A stretch of 64,000 bases of DNA from Paralvinella palmiformis (GCA_025642065.1 JAODUP010000084.1:746001-810000), one strand, 5' to 3'; counted from the first letter of the stretch, positions 24,488 to 35,877 are shown. Program-made: numbers and translations. Notes: generated by a model not told the origin, from the letters alone.

Positions 24488-25428
24488 GTAGTTGTTGTAA
24501 GTGGATAGCTATTGTTGTGCTCCTAACTGTCTATCATAAAATTAAGTAGTAGAAAATAAAACTAACTATTAATATAAAGGTATGTATATTTTTTAGACAC
24601 TGTTGTTACGATTTGTGATATTCTGAGCTATGAGTTGTATTCATAACATTTTATTTTGGTGTTATCCTCAAACATCACGGAAGGTGGGAAGCTACATCAA
24701 ATGATTGGATCGATTTGTTTAACTCGGCACTGGACTATTCTGGGATATGTGGCCAATACGATACTCCCTTTAACAATAGCCCATCAGACGGAATCCCTTT
24801 GTTGATGGTATAAACGTACTACCCAAACAAACAAAACAAAGATTTGATTGTATCATTTCCTCATTGATACACGTGTGCGGTTTAATGTCCGTCCAACTTG
24901 AACATGTACAACCTGTTGAATACAATGGTACTTTGCGTCAATAAGAAAAACCAAACTTGTGTTAATGAAATAACCCGAATCAGTATCAGGTGAGCCAACC
25001 AATGACAGTGTACTGCTATGATCAGACTGAATAGAAGAAAAGATAACCTTATGTAAGTGTCTTTATTCTTTGTAAGGAGGGGGGGGGGGTAGAAGAAGAA
25101 TATACAGGTTTAAGTATCTAGTTACATCATGTCCATTATGTGACAATACCGGCCCGTTAACCCCCCCCCATCCACTTAGTTCAAGCTCTGCGTCTTCGGG
25201 GCCATCTGAAAATATCACACCGAGTACCCGACATAATTCAATTCCGTGTACGCCATCGTCTAGTGATAGATTCACAACTTTGTGTTTATTAGATTAGCAG
25301 CACCATAAGTTCGTTTATTGGGACTGGCTGATTGACTACTGATGTATACGAGTACAAAACTCTCTGGTAAATGATCCATCCTGAATGAGGACTATAAGAG
25401 ACACGGTATGTTTTATACATCGGCAGTG

Positions 25429-25797
25429 AGCTCCGGTGGCCTAGCGGTTAAGCAGTCGGCACTTGGTGCCAACGGTCGCAGGTTCGAACCCCGTAGGAGG
25501 TCGAAACTTTTCCAGGGATTAATTTCTCGGCTCACTACATCGTGGGTGGCTGACCACGTTAAATGGCGCTGCCGTCTCCACTGAATTATTTAAAATAAAG
25601 GGGGACGTTAAAAACCCCATGAGGACGTAAAACACTCTGGCAGTGACCACCCTCAGGGTATTTCGGCTCCATCTTTCCATACTGCTCCCCTGTGAGTGGT
25701 GGGGGAGGAGATTTCTCAACCACTCCAACATAGAGGCTGTGCTGATTAGGCGACAGCCTGGGGATTCTCCCCGAATAACAAAACCAAACCAAAACCA
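25429..25797 (+). mobile_element. tRNA-derived SINE, family B, full length (~370 bp)
   Basis: Head GAGCTCCGGTGGCCTAGCGG, then TTAAGCAGTCGGCACTTGGT, and B box GCAGGTTCGAACCCCGTA. The body contains CTTTTCCAGGGATTAATTTC, TAAATGGCGCTGCCGTCTCC, CACTCTGGCAGTGACCACCC and GGCGACAGCCTGGGGATTCT, ending in an AACCAAAACC tail. The tRNA-like head has a long Leu/Ser-style arm. Confidence 0.8.
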
Positions 25798-26692
25798 TAC
25801 ATCGGTTTCATGGTTAATAAACGCATTTTACTGGGTTTCACTGTAGTAACACCCAGTACTACAGAATAAATACAATATAATATCAAAATCTACGTAACAC
25901 GTTTTTGGTTCTAAACTTCAATTCTAAAGCACCAACTCAACTAACTGATCTTGATATTAACTGAATTATGATAATTACAAATTAATAATAAATAAATAAA
26001 TAACATTGATTTGCTTAGCGATACAGACGTTCTTTGTGTGCGTGGGGGCGGGGTACACGATCAGTGCTGCAAATGTCCAGGTTAAGATTCGAATTCGACC
26101 CTTACCTGTGTTTGTGAAAAGGCTTCCTTATGGTTAGCCCCGTGGAAATATGTCTCGGGTATAAACGGCGTCGAACTTCTTCATTTGTAATAGGATAGGA
26201 TCATCCTCAGTAATATAAGATGAGTAATACTTGAAACGAAATTCCGGATACGATTCTAATAACTAATTAGTTCCTCCCAACCAGCACGTCCGGTCGTTGG
26301 TTTTGTGTCGTTGTGCTGTTACAAAACGTAATTGACCCCGAGTCTGAACACAGCTACTTGCTTACTTCATCACTACTGATTGGGTGTTACAGAACGCGTT
26401 TTGCGCTGAAACATATTTTGTTATTGATGTTAATATTCGTTTATCCTGATTATAAGTTTATAACTTTCTTTACACAAAGTTTATTTCCATTCATAACTGG
26501 ATATTTTTTTCTGTTTAAAAGTTTTATTACAAATCGTGGGCACTACTTTTACATATGACAATGTTACATGTAGCTCTAATCGAGAAGTATAGATATGGCA
26601 CATTACTGCGGTTATCAACAACACAGAGGACTGGAGAATAAATTGTTCAACAGCTGGAATATGTTTAGAGCTGTTTCATAACATTCCCGTTT

Positions 26693-26731
<39 letters not shown>

Positions 26732-27150
26732 TCATTTTGTCTTCATATTTTATCCTGTATTTTTAATATTGAAAGTAAACAAAGATATTTGTCTGTTGTT
26801 GTTATAATCATCAGTAACAACTTGAATCGGTGAATAAATATTTAACGTTTCTAGTTAGATGACAGTGATGAGCGCACAGTTTTAGTAAGATCGGAAATAT
26901 GTAAATCAGTCACGTGACTGATCGGAGAAATCCTTTCTAAGCCCATGATCGATAGCTCTCCATGCGAATTGGGATAAAGCCGTATCCCAAGCATTGTCCT
27001 AACACGCTACTACTTGATGGGAGCAACTTAAAACATTCTGATTTCAAAGGACACTGCACAAATGGATTAATTTTTTATGAGGGTACCATATGCCATAAAA
27101 AGAATACCTCATTCATTAAACACGTTATAAACGACAAATACAGCAATATA
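25798..27150. other. No gene seen before the minisatellite
   Basis: A degraded tRNA-like piece lies near 26.05-26.11 kb. An ORF from 26962 runs into the 45-bp array; its 63 residues before the array are unrecognised. Confidence 0.45.
26696..26730. repeat. (TA)n microsatellite
   Basis: About 17 TA units. Confidence 0.95.
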
Positions 27151-27690
27151 CGGGAACTACTATATCCACTGTTAGTGATCGCTCACCGTCTAATACGGGA
27201 ACTACTATATCCACTGTTAGTGATCGCTCACCGTCTAATACGGGAACTACTATATCCACTGTTAGTGATCGCTCACCGTCTAATACGGGAACTACTATAT
27301 CCACTGTTAGTGATCGCTCACGGTCTAATACGGGAACCACTATATCCACTATTTGTGATCGCTCACGGTCTATATACGGGAACTACTATATCCACTATTT
27401 GTGATCGCTCAAGGTCTAATACGGGAACTACTATATCCACTATTTGTGATCGCTCACGGTCTATATACGGGAACTACTATATCCACTATTTGTGATCGCT
27501 CAAGGTCTAATACGGGAACTACTATATCCACTGTTAGTGATCGCTCACGGTCTAATACGGGAACTACTATATCCACTATTTGTGATCGCTCACGGTCTAA
27601 TACGGGAACTACTATATCCACTATTTGTGCTCGCTCAAGGTCTATATACGGGAACTACTGTATCCACTGTTTGCGTCTAGGTTGTTTCTT
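27151..27690. repeat. 45/46-bp minisatellite, 12 copies
   Basis: Copies start at 27151, 27196, 27241, 27286, 27331, 27377, 27422, 27468, 27513, 27558, 27603 and 27649. The unit begins CGGGAACTACTATATCCACT, then GTTAGTGATCGCTCACCGTC, then TAATA. Variants: TGTTAGTG versus TATTTGTG, and a 1-bp longer junction (TATATA instead of TAATA) in three copies. The 45-bp unit is open in some frames, and the 46-bp copies break this. Confidence 0.92.
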
Positions 27691-28255
27691 TTCCCTTAAT
27701 ATGCAAATTGAGAGGATATGATATCAATCCAAACTAATTTTTTTTATTGACTAATGGCATTACAACAGCCACAGACAGCACTAGCATTCGACGCCACAAC
27801 CTGGTTATCTACAGTACAGCGATTGATTAACTGAGCCACGCAGCACACGAAAAGAAGGAATGAACGTTGTTATCTAGACAATCCACTATTACTGCTATAT
27901 TTGATATAACCAATAAAATATCTACAATTATGATTAAATACGCAACAACAACCTGAATGAAGATGTCTCTTGGTAAGTATATCATAATGGAATTTGTAGC
28001 ACATCTTTGAAATAATTTATTTTATATAAAAAGAACAAAAACAAAAAGCCACGCGTCTCGATTCACCTCAGTAATATCTACGTCACCGACCAAAGAGTCT
28101 GATAGACATAACCTATATGCTAGTTTATAGGTAGCTATAACTAGAAAATATAATCAAACATGTAACCTCCAAACTCTGGACTCGCCACAACTGTACATAT
28201 AGGATATTCAATGCATGTACAAACTAATTTAGTCTTGTTATAAATAATTATGTTG

Positions 28256-28257
<2 letters not shown>

Positions 28258-28287
<30 letters not shown>

Positions 28288-28288
28288 G
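28258..28288. repeat. (TA)n microsatellite
   Basis: About 15 TA units. Confidence 0.95.
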
Positions 28289-28882
28289 TATCCTCCGTAA
28301 GATGATATACATATCATCATACGTGAAGCACAATAAATAAACCTGCAATTAAAGATATAAATGTTATACATAAACTTTCAATAAATATGTCAAAACAGGT
28401 TTTGGAAGTATTCCTCGTTTTACATATTTCTTGGTACAGTTCGTTTATATTTTTATCAAATAAAAGTCAATAATTTAATTTATCAAATCCACTCGAAACG
28501 TCTTAAAACCTTACCTACATCGGACTGGAACAACGATTTCTGAAAATAATGAGCATTTCTTTAAAGGCTAATTACATAAATATATAATATGATTTTCTGA
28601 AAAACCTAAATGGAAAATATTGGTGATAGTGGTCTAAAATAATCCGTTCTGAAAGATTGGGGGCAAAAAGGGGGCTTAGGACTTTTATCAATATTTATTC
28701 AGGTCACGTCACCCTGTCAATAATGGTACACTGATTTATGTGAATGACAGTTTACGTGGAAAATAATGACCAATAAAAATATAATCAATTATCTGCAAAT
28801 TTAGAAATGTTCTAAAGAGGTCACCGGGACATTATTGTTTATAATATTTTGACTCTTTCACAGTTTCTTGCACCCCAGTTGT

Positions 28883-28885
<3 letters not shown>

Positions 28886-28921
<36 letters not shown>
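28886..28921. repeat. (TA)n microsatellite
   Basis: About 17 TA units. Confidence 0.95.
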
Positions 28922-28923
<2 letters not shown>

Positions 28924-29244
28924 AATTATTGCCTAATAACATTTTGTTGAAACAGATTATAACCTAATAATGACTAATAATAAAGTAAGTTTGATCAAAG
29001 ACTCAGTCATCCTGGATCAATGTAATACTGAAGAGTTAAGAATGTTAAGACTGCATAATAATCTGCATAATAATATACAAGGACGTGTTGGTTGCAGTAA
29101 TCATTCTATACTAACATCACATAGTATCTTGGATCTTGATAAGATCATTTCAGTAAATGATGTTTATTTTACTGTATAATATAATTCTTCCTGCGAACGA
29201 TTAATGATCATCAACATGGGTCGATACACTCAACTTACCGATTT

Positions 29245-29245
<1 letters not shown>

Positions 29246-29313
<68 letters not shown>
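29246..29313. repeat. (CT)n(TA)n microsatellite
   Basis: About 16 CT and 17 TA units; like the left two thirds of the palindromic block at 7.9 kb. Confidence 0.95.
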
Positions 29314-29316
<3 letters not shown>

Positions 29317-29720
29317 TTCTTGCTAATTAATACATCATGTACTTATATATCAATTTCTGTCAGTGCCATTTAAGAAGCCCAGTTCATCACTTGTTGGCAA
29401 TATGCTCTCTAATATATTAATGTTATTGTGCAAATTATGTTAATTCTGTATAGTGATGTTGTAGTCCAGCCAGGTAAAAGGGTAATGAAGTAGCTACTCG
29501 ATGATGCTAAACAGACATACTCTATCTCGCACATTTGTTTTTTAATTACGGCGTTTGATTTAGAATTATCAGTATTCTACTCAACCCCCAGTAAACATTA
29601 CAATACCAGACCGGTAATGAGCCGATACCATTTTGATAACGTTTTACACAAAGGTGTGGTACCTGTCGAGTACACACCTACGATAATGGGCGTTTCTTTT
29701 TGCTTGCTTGCTTGCTTGCT

Positions 29721-29781
29721 TTTATTTCGGGGTGTGTCCCCAGGCTGTCGGTTGTTTAGCACAGCCTCTATGGTGGAGTCC
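29721..29781 (-). mobile_element. SINE family B, 3' end only
   Basis: GGGTGTGTCCCCAGGCTGTC and AGCACAGCCTCTATGGTGGA match the complement of the family-B tail. It is preceded by a (TTGC)n tract. The rest of the SINE is absent. Confidence 0.6.
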
Positions 29782-30027
29782 TACTGTAAGAAGTTCTGTG
29801 TCTGAAAATAGATTTGTAAAGTTCCTGACCCGGACGGACCGGTTCCGAACTTTTACAAAAGATTTACTGGTGTTTGTTGTTTGGTTTTTGGAAGGTGCAT
29901 GGGTCTTTTTTTAAGTAAGTGGAGTATTTGTGGGAGTGGCTGTGGCTTTGCGTGTTATGATGGCTGATGCCCAAAGAAATTTAATACTATCATCTATCCT
30001 TGTGCAGTTAAAAAGTGAGTTTTCCTG

Positions 30028-30245
30028 ACAGCATCTGTGGCCTCATGAGCTAAACCGTTGAACCCTTTACTCATGGTAATGCTGTGCCGGAGGTCTGAGG
30101 TTCGAATCCCGGCCGTGGCACTATAGTAAGAGCAGTTTTTCATCCAACCAGGCAACTGGCAAAGTTTTCTCTGCCGAATATATATGTGGTGCACCGTGTA
30201 AAATTTGTTGGCGACTTTAATGCCCGAAGACCTAAAAAATCCCAA
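30028..30245 (+). mobile_element. tRNA-derived SINE, family C
   Basis: Head ATCTGTGGCCTCATGAGCTA, then AACCGTTGAACCC and B box GAGGTTCGAATCCCGGCC. The body has GAGCAGTTTTTCATCCAACC and GGCAACTGGCAAAGTTTTCT, ending TTGGCGACTTTAATGCCCG. The body is unlike families A and B. Confidence 0.65.
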
Positions 30246-30261
30246 TTATTCAACTTAGTAT

Positions 30262-30448
30262 CGATGATTGATGATAATGATTAATGTTTTAAGGCCACTT
30301 TTGTACACATGGTGTGCTAAATGGGCCGAACGACCTCCAAAGGCAATGAAGAGAAGTCAAAGACCAAACACCCTTCGGATATGCCCACGTCGAGATTCGA
30401 ACTCGGTGGTAGTGATCTGTGATCCAACGCCTTACCAATTAGACCACC
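30262..30448 (-). mobile_element. SINE family A
   Basis: Reverse complement: TGGTCTAATTGGTAAGGCGT, GGATCACAGATCACTACCAC, GAGTTCGAATCTCGACG, then the family-A body and an ATCAATCATCA tail. Confidence 0.75.
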
Positions 30449-30948
30449 AACAATTGGACAACTTGGCATCGAAGTAAAGGTTTTTTTGGTTATCGTAGTT
30501 TGAATTTACATAATTTCTTGTTGGCAAATAACTTGGTATCTGATGTTATACTCAATAACTCCACAGACTGTTTTTACTTGTTTTTGTCCAGATGTACACA
30601 CCATGTGTACACCTGGATTGATCATATCTTATGTGCTAATTTTGACGCTAAGATTATTGCAAATTGTTCAATTTTTTAGCATACCTCTGATAATGTTATT
30701 GACCATTTTCTGGTCTGTACGGAAATATTAATCCCGCAAATGGACAAACAATCAGCTCCGGGGACTAATAGTCATAATTCATTACACAGTTGATATTGGC
30801 TGTGATAGACACTCATCGGCTAGTTGAGGCAATCACAGTCATAATGATGTGTACAAATAAGTTTTGGATAAAAACTTGAGGACATTGAATGATCTGAATG
30901 TAATTAAAATGGGCGATCAGTCAGCTGCACAATCTGCCATTGATCGAG

Positions 30949-30979
<31 letters not shown>

Positions 30980-30980
30980 C

Positions 30981-31049
<69 letters not shown>

Positions 31050-31050
31050 C
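30949..31050. repeat. (TA)(TG)n(TC)n(TG)n microsatellite
   Basis: TG tract (30959-30979), TC tract (30981-31018), TG tract (31019-31048). Confidence 0.95.
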
Positions 31051-31379
31051 GTGATAATATAATACACTGATCAACACTATAGAAGCTGGCTGAGTATCCA
31101 CTAAGAGTTTTACACCCAAGCCATATTGGTTCCCTCAACTCAGTGGCCTACGAAACAATAAACGGTTTCGGTGGAATCTGGGGGTAGCAAATGATAGGCC
31201 AAGGATCGGTGCCGTATTTGAGTGTAATAAAGGTGTAAAACGAATGTTCCGTAGTTGAAATGTATGAATAAAGTTTCTGTATGTAATAATCTTTTCCAAC
31301 GAGATCCAGATCTCCCTCAACAGTCAATGTGGGTTCCAGAGTTCAATCGACAGATGTGCCGAGTTTGCATTGAAATGGA

Positions 31380-32110
31380 GGTTTAAATTCTGGGATCAAG
31401 AAGACTAAATGTATTGTGATATCTCGTAAAGGTTTCAGTGTATATCTTGTATGGTCGGTATCTCAATGGTAAACAAACACAAAATGTAAGAATCTTTCAA
31501 ATATTCGGTGTAATATTTGAGGATGATTCATCTGGTTCTCAGACTAGTTCCGTGGATAAGCTGGCGGAGAAACGTAGGAGATATTTCTATAGTCTCCGTG
31601 ATATCGGTATGTCCTACCCAGACCTGTCATCAGATGTCAACACTTACATCTGGAGCACCATGGGTCAGCCAATTTTATTGTGTGGTTTGGATTGTATTCC
31701 ACTTAGTAGAACCGCTCTACACAAACTAGAAAGCACTCAGTGTAACCTCCTGAACCAATGTCTTGGTTTTAGTAAACCAACTCGGAGTTCGCATCTTTTG
31801 CAGGCATTACATGTAGCCCGGATTCACGATCCTGTCAAAAGCAAGATGAATTTTAATGTACAGTCCCCTCTATGCACTCATTTCGTGTTACTATATATTG
31901 CCAAAGATGCCTGCCTTAATTCCCGGAACACTAGTCGGTAGATTTACCGAATCTGGTCTCTCGCCTATGAATTGTGTTTTTTTAAATTACTAAATGTAAA
32001 GTTATTGACATTGTGGATTCGCTGAAGGGTCTCATTATGAGCGAAATATTTTTAAAACCATATTCAGATGAACATGTCCTGCCAATTTTTTTTAATAAGG
32101 GCATTCTGAA
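31380..32110 (+). mobile_element. LINE fragment, C-terminal reverse-transcriptase region
   Basis: 31438-31941 is open and reads FQIFGVIFEDDSSGS, KRRRYFYSLRDIGM, NTYIWSTMGQPILLCGLDC, LHKLESTQCNLLNQCLGFSK and RSSHLLQALHVARI. This is the segment after the RT catalytic box, seen in many invertebrate LINEs. The preceding KKTKCIVISRKG-like stretch is in another frame. AT-rich sequence follows to a tail near 32.1-32.4 kb. Decayed and 5' truncated. Confidence 0.65.
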
Positions 32111-32132
32111 TAATGTATGTATATGTATGTAA

Positions 32133-32198
32133 ATGTGTGTGTGTGTGTGTGTGTGCGCGCGCGCGCGCATGTGTGCGTGCGTGCGTGCGCGTGTGTAT
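32133..32198. repeat. (GT)n, (GC)n, (GT/GC)n tract
   Basis: GT units then GCGCGCGCGCGCGC, then TGCGTGCGTGCGTGCGCG. Alternating purine-pyrimidine throughout. Confidence 0.9.
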
Positions 32199-32394
32199 TT
32201 TACAATGCGCTCTATGATCAATCCTGCCTCAAGTCTGACCTCAATTTTACATGTTTTATATTGAATTATTCTATGCCGCCCAGGAGGCAACACGAGACGG
32301 TTGCAATCGGTAAATGTACTTAATATTGTAGCACATGTCTTTGGACGCAGTAAAATTTGTTCACTTTTGTGTATTGTGTATTTCATTCTCATAT

Positions 32395-32533
32395 TTTGTG
32401 TTACAATAAATTTTATTTTCTACTTTCACTTCATTTACTTTTAGAAAGTAGTTTTAATTTTCACTCAAGTAGACTTTTACAAGTTTACTTTTACTTACTA
32501 AAGTACAAAATAAAAGTAGTTCAGACACCCCTG
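32395..32533. mobile_element. Partial MITE ending CAGACACCCCTG
   Basis: Rich in ACTTTTACTT and AAAGTA motifs and ends TCAGACACCCCTG directly before a (TA)n tract. The terminus resembles hAT-type CAGGGGTGTC ends. No matching left terminus is visible, so the copy is partial or diverged. Confidence 0.4.
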
Positions 32534-32540
32534 TATGTAT

Positions 32541-32542
<2 letters not shown>

Positions 32543-32606
<64 letters not shown>
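32543..32606. repeat. (TA)n microsatellite, longest in the window
   Basis: About 31 TA units, starting ten bases after the CACCCCTG end of a MITE fragment. Confidence 0.95.
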
Positions 32607-32609
<3 letters not shown>

Positions 32610-32824
32610 GTTGTAGATGATGACGATTTTATAGCCTTAAAATTGTTCACATTAAATTATGAAAAACCTACTTTCTTGTTCTAACGTCCGTCTGGATTAG
32701 TCTTCCTAATGAGGGAATTTGGCGGCATATTTTATTCACTAGATGGCACTCAAGCAACATATTGCATTCACTACATGACGCTCAAGCAGCAGAGCAGATA
32801 CGTAAATTAGAGTTGATAAATATC

Positions 32825-32965
32825 ACGAGTCGGCTGTAGCGGGCCGTTATTGGCCCCACATTTTACCAAAATGACTAACGTAGTATATTAATTTTGCCTA
32901 ACGTTTGCCTCAAACGGGCCGGTAATGGCCGATATTGTTTGCCGTTATGGGGTAGTAACGGGATC
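32825..32965. repeat. GGGCCGTTATTGGCCC-type inverted motifs
   Basis: GCGGGCCGTTATTGGCCCCA near 32838 and AACGGGCCGGTAATGGCCGA near 32912 are similar short inverted repeats 75 bp apart, followed by GTAACGGGATCC. Possibly a small MITE; ends not clear. Confidence 0.25.
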
Positions 32966-33385
32966 CAATCGTCATGTTTCGATAACACGCCGGTTCTGTA
33001 ATGTTTACTAGACCATGCTTTGGATAAAATCTGTTGAGTATCTTATAGCGATGACAACGCGGAGATATTCCATAAACATATTATATAGTTGTCATCTGAT
33101 TCACAGGAAAGATTGATATACTTTACATTCAACCACAGCATTTGTCATATATATATATATATGATCTACTTTGGTGCAGATAATAACACACTGTTGCACT
33201 GCAGATCAACTTCCAAATGACGAGATCGAATCTCGGTACAAAATATGTTACCTGTTTTTTAGGATGATTCATTTTGTGGCATTACGTTAAAAACGGACTA
33301 TAGAATTACCTAATATTAACAAAAAAAAGAGGCTAGATCATCCACGATATGTTGACAATCTAGAACAACAACTGAGTTATCCTCT

Positions 33386-33458
33386 GAGTTTATACTTCGT
33401 CAAATATGCTGCCTGCCATACAGTGTATGGGATCATTGTTAACGAAGTATATAAACTC
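33386..33458. repeat. Short hairpin with nested palindrome
   Basis: GAGTTTATACTTCGT (33386) pairs with ACGAAGTATATAAACTC (ending 33458), and the loop contains CCATACAGTGTATGG. Not T-rich at the end, so not a terminator. Confidence 0.5.
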
Positions 33459-33839
33459 AATGTGTGTATGGCATACACACGTGCGTACTATTCTGCGATT
33501 CGCATCAACTATAACCATGTTCGTTACGGGATAAATAAGTAATAATTGACTAATTTTGCTTTAAAAACCTATATGGTTCGATCGAAATATACGTGTAATT
33601 GAGAAAATAAGTCTATATACGATTTATTTTTACAAATATTAATTGTATTTAGTAGTGATCGATACCCGAGTTTTCATTCATAGCTGACGGTTAGCAGACA
33701 GCTATGATTTAAAACCAATGGCGTACACTATCCCTGAAGAAAACACTGCATAAGCGGAATTAGCATGGCATAGTCAATATAAGCGTGAATTTGGTGTTGT
33801 CATAGGGGTGGCAAGAGGTCGGGGTTTGTGCCGGTGTTG

Positions 33840-34625
33840 TGCCGGATAAAAGTTGTCCCGGGCCAAAATGCGTCCTCCCTATGCTTTAGCGTGGGGCGCA
33901 CTTGAGGCCAAGTGAATCGTTTTCGCTAACGAGGAATTTCAGCCCGGAGAAACATACAAAAATAAAACTAAGTTTACGCATTGAAATCGTGCAGTTATTC
34001 AAGATATTAATGTCATTTTGTAAATATAGCGTGTCAATATACATTAATGCAATACGTTTTTACGAGCTTAATAATATTAAAAGGCCTTTTTAATAAGTTT
34101 ACTTTCATGGAATGTTGTTGACTTTCGTACCTGGTGGGCAATTTAAGGCACGAAACGGAACAAACGCAACTTAGTTTACAACATGATTGTGTTATTTATT
34201 TATTTCTGAAAGACGTGTTATACAGTTAGTAAATGGAAATTTACCAATAGTGTATTGCTAAAATACTAATCTGTAGATAAATGTCTCGAAAATAGGTTTA
34301 TATTAAACGATTATTTATATAACTGCCAAACTAGTCAATACATCCACAATTAAAACTTTTGTTTTTGCATGTTTTAGAAACTTATTAACTTTGTGAAAAA
34401 AAAATGTGGGCAATATTGAAATATGAAATGTGTCAAAGATATAAGTGCCTCACATGTTAGTGCGAGAAAAACATGTTAGAAATCGGTTTAGTTTTGCATA
34501 AGTTTACAATTACTGACTCTTGGAAAGGCATCATGGGTAATATTTTAGTTTACACATTCGCCAACTGCAAAGCTTGCGTAGAATATTGGCCGGCGACAAC
34601 TTTTGGCCAGTATTAAGTCGAGACA
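33840..34625. mobile_element. Possible diverged element with TTGGCC-GACAACTTTT inverted repeats
   Basis: Near 33850 the complement of AAAAGTTGTCCCGGGCCAAA matches TTGGCCGGCGACAACTTTTG near 34592. The interval of about 740 bp has no recognisable gene. Further ACAACTT/GTTGTC motifs lie outside both ends. Weak; could be chance plus local repeats. Confidence 0.25.
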
Positions 34626-34959
34626 ATAGTTGTCGACACATATTGGCACGACAACTTATGTCACGCCACACTGGACTGTACGGCTTTTGAGAAGAAAAAC
34701 TTCATGGTAGGCTACGTTTGTATTTTTGAAATAGAGGAACTTTTAGCACATCTGAATTAGAAATAAATATTGCTATAAGTTGCTAAATAATGATAATAAT
34801 GTCGTGATCATGAACAAGTGATAGCACAAACATTTATTTAAATGACTGCAATTAACAAGGAATTAACCTGTGAATTGTTCTGGACAATTTATGTCGCTTT
34901 CTCATCTCATTTTCTGATACAAATGTCACAAGCCTTACGTCCAGACCACGTAATTTTTA

Positions 34960-35330
34960 TAGGTAAACTGTATTTAATCAATTGTTTTGAAGGAGAAGGT
35001 ATTAAGATAGAAACAGTGCATGAAGTCAAAGAAGTTGAAGACTAACATCAGTAAAAATAAAGGTGCTATAGTTTCAGGGAAGAACTGTGGTGGTGTTGAG
35101 AGGATAGGGAAGTGGCAGTGTGGTGAATGCGGGAAAGATGTTAGAAGTAACTCAGTACAGTGTCGAGAGAGCGATGGATGGCTCCATAAGCACTGCTCAT
35201 GCGTGAAAGGTTCACTATGTCCAGTTGTATATAAAATATATTTGTGTGCAAGGAAAGGATATCAACATACAGGAAAGCGTGGATCTGGAAAATGGTGTTG
35301 TCTAGACAGAACAGGTATAAGTTCTGTTTA
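34960..35330 (+). mobile_element. LINE fragment with PHD-like Cys/His finger
   Basis: An open frame (from 35020) carries a KLKTNISKNKGAIVSGKN-like stretch followed by GKWQCGECGKDVRSNSVQCR and GWLHKHCSCVKGSL. This matches the RT-to-zinc-finger junction of a common invertebrate LINE type, where the finger reads CGxCxKxVxxNSIQCxxCxxWxHxxC. One ligand looks changed (Glu-Ser-Asp where a Cys is usual). No RT core is recognisable upstream. It ends about 0.55 kb before USP39. Confidence 0.6.
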
Positions 35331-35592
35331 TCATATTCATTTATTTGACTTCTGTATAATAATAAAAGGTGTTTCTAAATGCATTATATGTATGTGAGCA
35401 CGACTGTGTGCCCATATCATATGTGTGATAGGGCGGTAGCCTATGACCACGTCCTCCTTTTGAGAAATCCTTTTTAGAAAATTAGAAATGGTCACCCTAT
35501 ATTGTCATAGTTTGTTGGTTCCGATGATCCGTTATTTTTTATTCGGGAAAACTAACAATGGGTAAAAAATAGCACCACAATAAACGCCCACT

Positions 35593-35877
35593 TTATTTTC
35601 CAATGTGATTCATTTTAAATGAAGACTGTGTCTTTGAGGATTCTCGATTTTTTGGCATCATTTTGGTGTTATGATCCTTGTTGGATAGTTGATGGGGTAT
35701 ATAAGGTAGTGGTAATGTCCCAGAGCTTCTCCGGATTGGGATAATGCTCACAATACAGCTGGTGACAATGATAAAACAATATCCCTCAAACCATGTTTTA
35801 GAAAGAACGCGAGAAACGAAAGTGACCGGAAGTTCTCTAATAGAATGAGCTACATTGTTTTGTAAGTTATCCATCAT
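35593..35877 (-). CDS. Hypothetical 94-aa ORF head-to-head with USP39
   Basis: Uninterrupted minus-strand ORF that begins MMDNLQNN and ends KMNHIGK. It has one hydrophobic stretch near residues 33-47 (CFIIVTSCIVSIIPI) and a basic, Ser-rich tail. Its ATG overlaps the USP39 ATG on the other strand. The stop TAA lies inside an AATAAA-like hexamer (35592-35597), and another lies about 55 bases further on. I do not recognise the protein. It could be a single-pass small membrane protein sharing a bidirectional promoter, or a chance ORF in the USP39 5' region. Confidence 0.3.
   Translation of the reverse strand: MMDNLQNNVAHSIRELPVTFVSRVLSKTWFEGYCFIIVTSCIVSIIPIRRSSGTLPLPYIPHQLSNKDHNTKMMPKNRESSKTQSSFKMNHIGK
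35598..35875. promoter_or_regulatory. Probable USP39 promoter / 5' flank
   Basis: The 280 bases before the USP39 ATG must hold its core promoter or 5' UTR unless an upstream non-coding exon exists. No convincing TATA box at a fixed distance is visible, as is usual for housekeeping splicing genes. The same segment is the body of the antisense 94-aa ORF. The limits are inferred. Confidence 0.3.

Larger units (their letters stand above)
19700..25428. other. No gene seen
   Basis: Mixed unique DNA and microsatellites. A 186-codon minus ORF (21.6-22.2 kb) crosses a (TA)n tract and has no known motif. Confidence 0.5.
27691..30020. other. No gene seen; AT-rich
   Basis: A degraded tRNA-like SINE head on the minus strand near 27.76-27.84 kb, three (TA)n tracts, and (TTGC)n at 29.70 kb. 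No coding evidence. Confidence 0.5.

Noticed and set aside
26962..27495. 177-codon ORF ending in RELLYPLLVIAHRLI repeats
   Set aside because: The repeats are the 45-bp minisatellite read in frame; 46-bp copies break it, and the first 63 residues are unrecognised. Kept as a repeat, not a gene.
27151..27690. Possible CRISPR array
   Set aside because: The units are contiguous with no unique spacers, and the DNA is animal.
32357..32608. 83-codon ORF ending in Tyr-Ile repeats
   Set aside because: MITE sequence followed by (TA)n.
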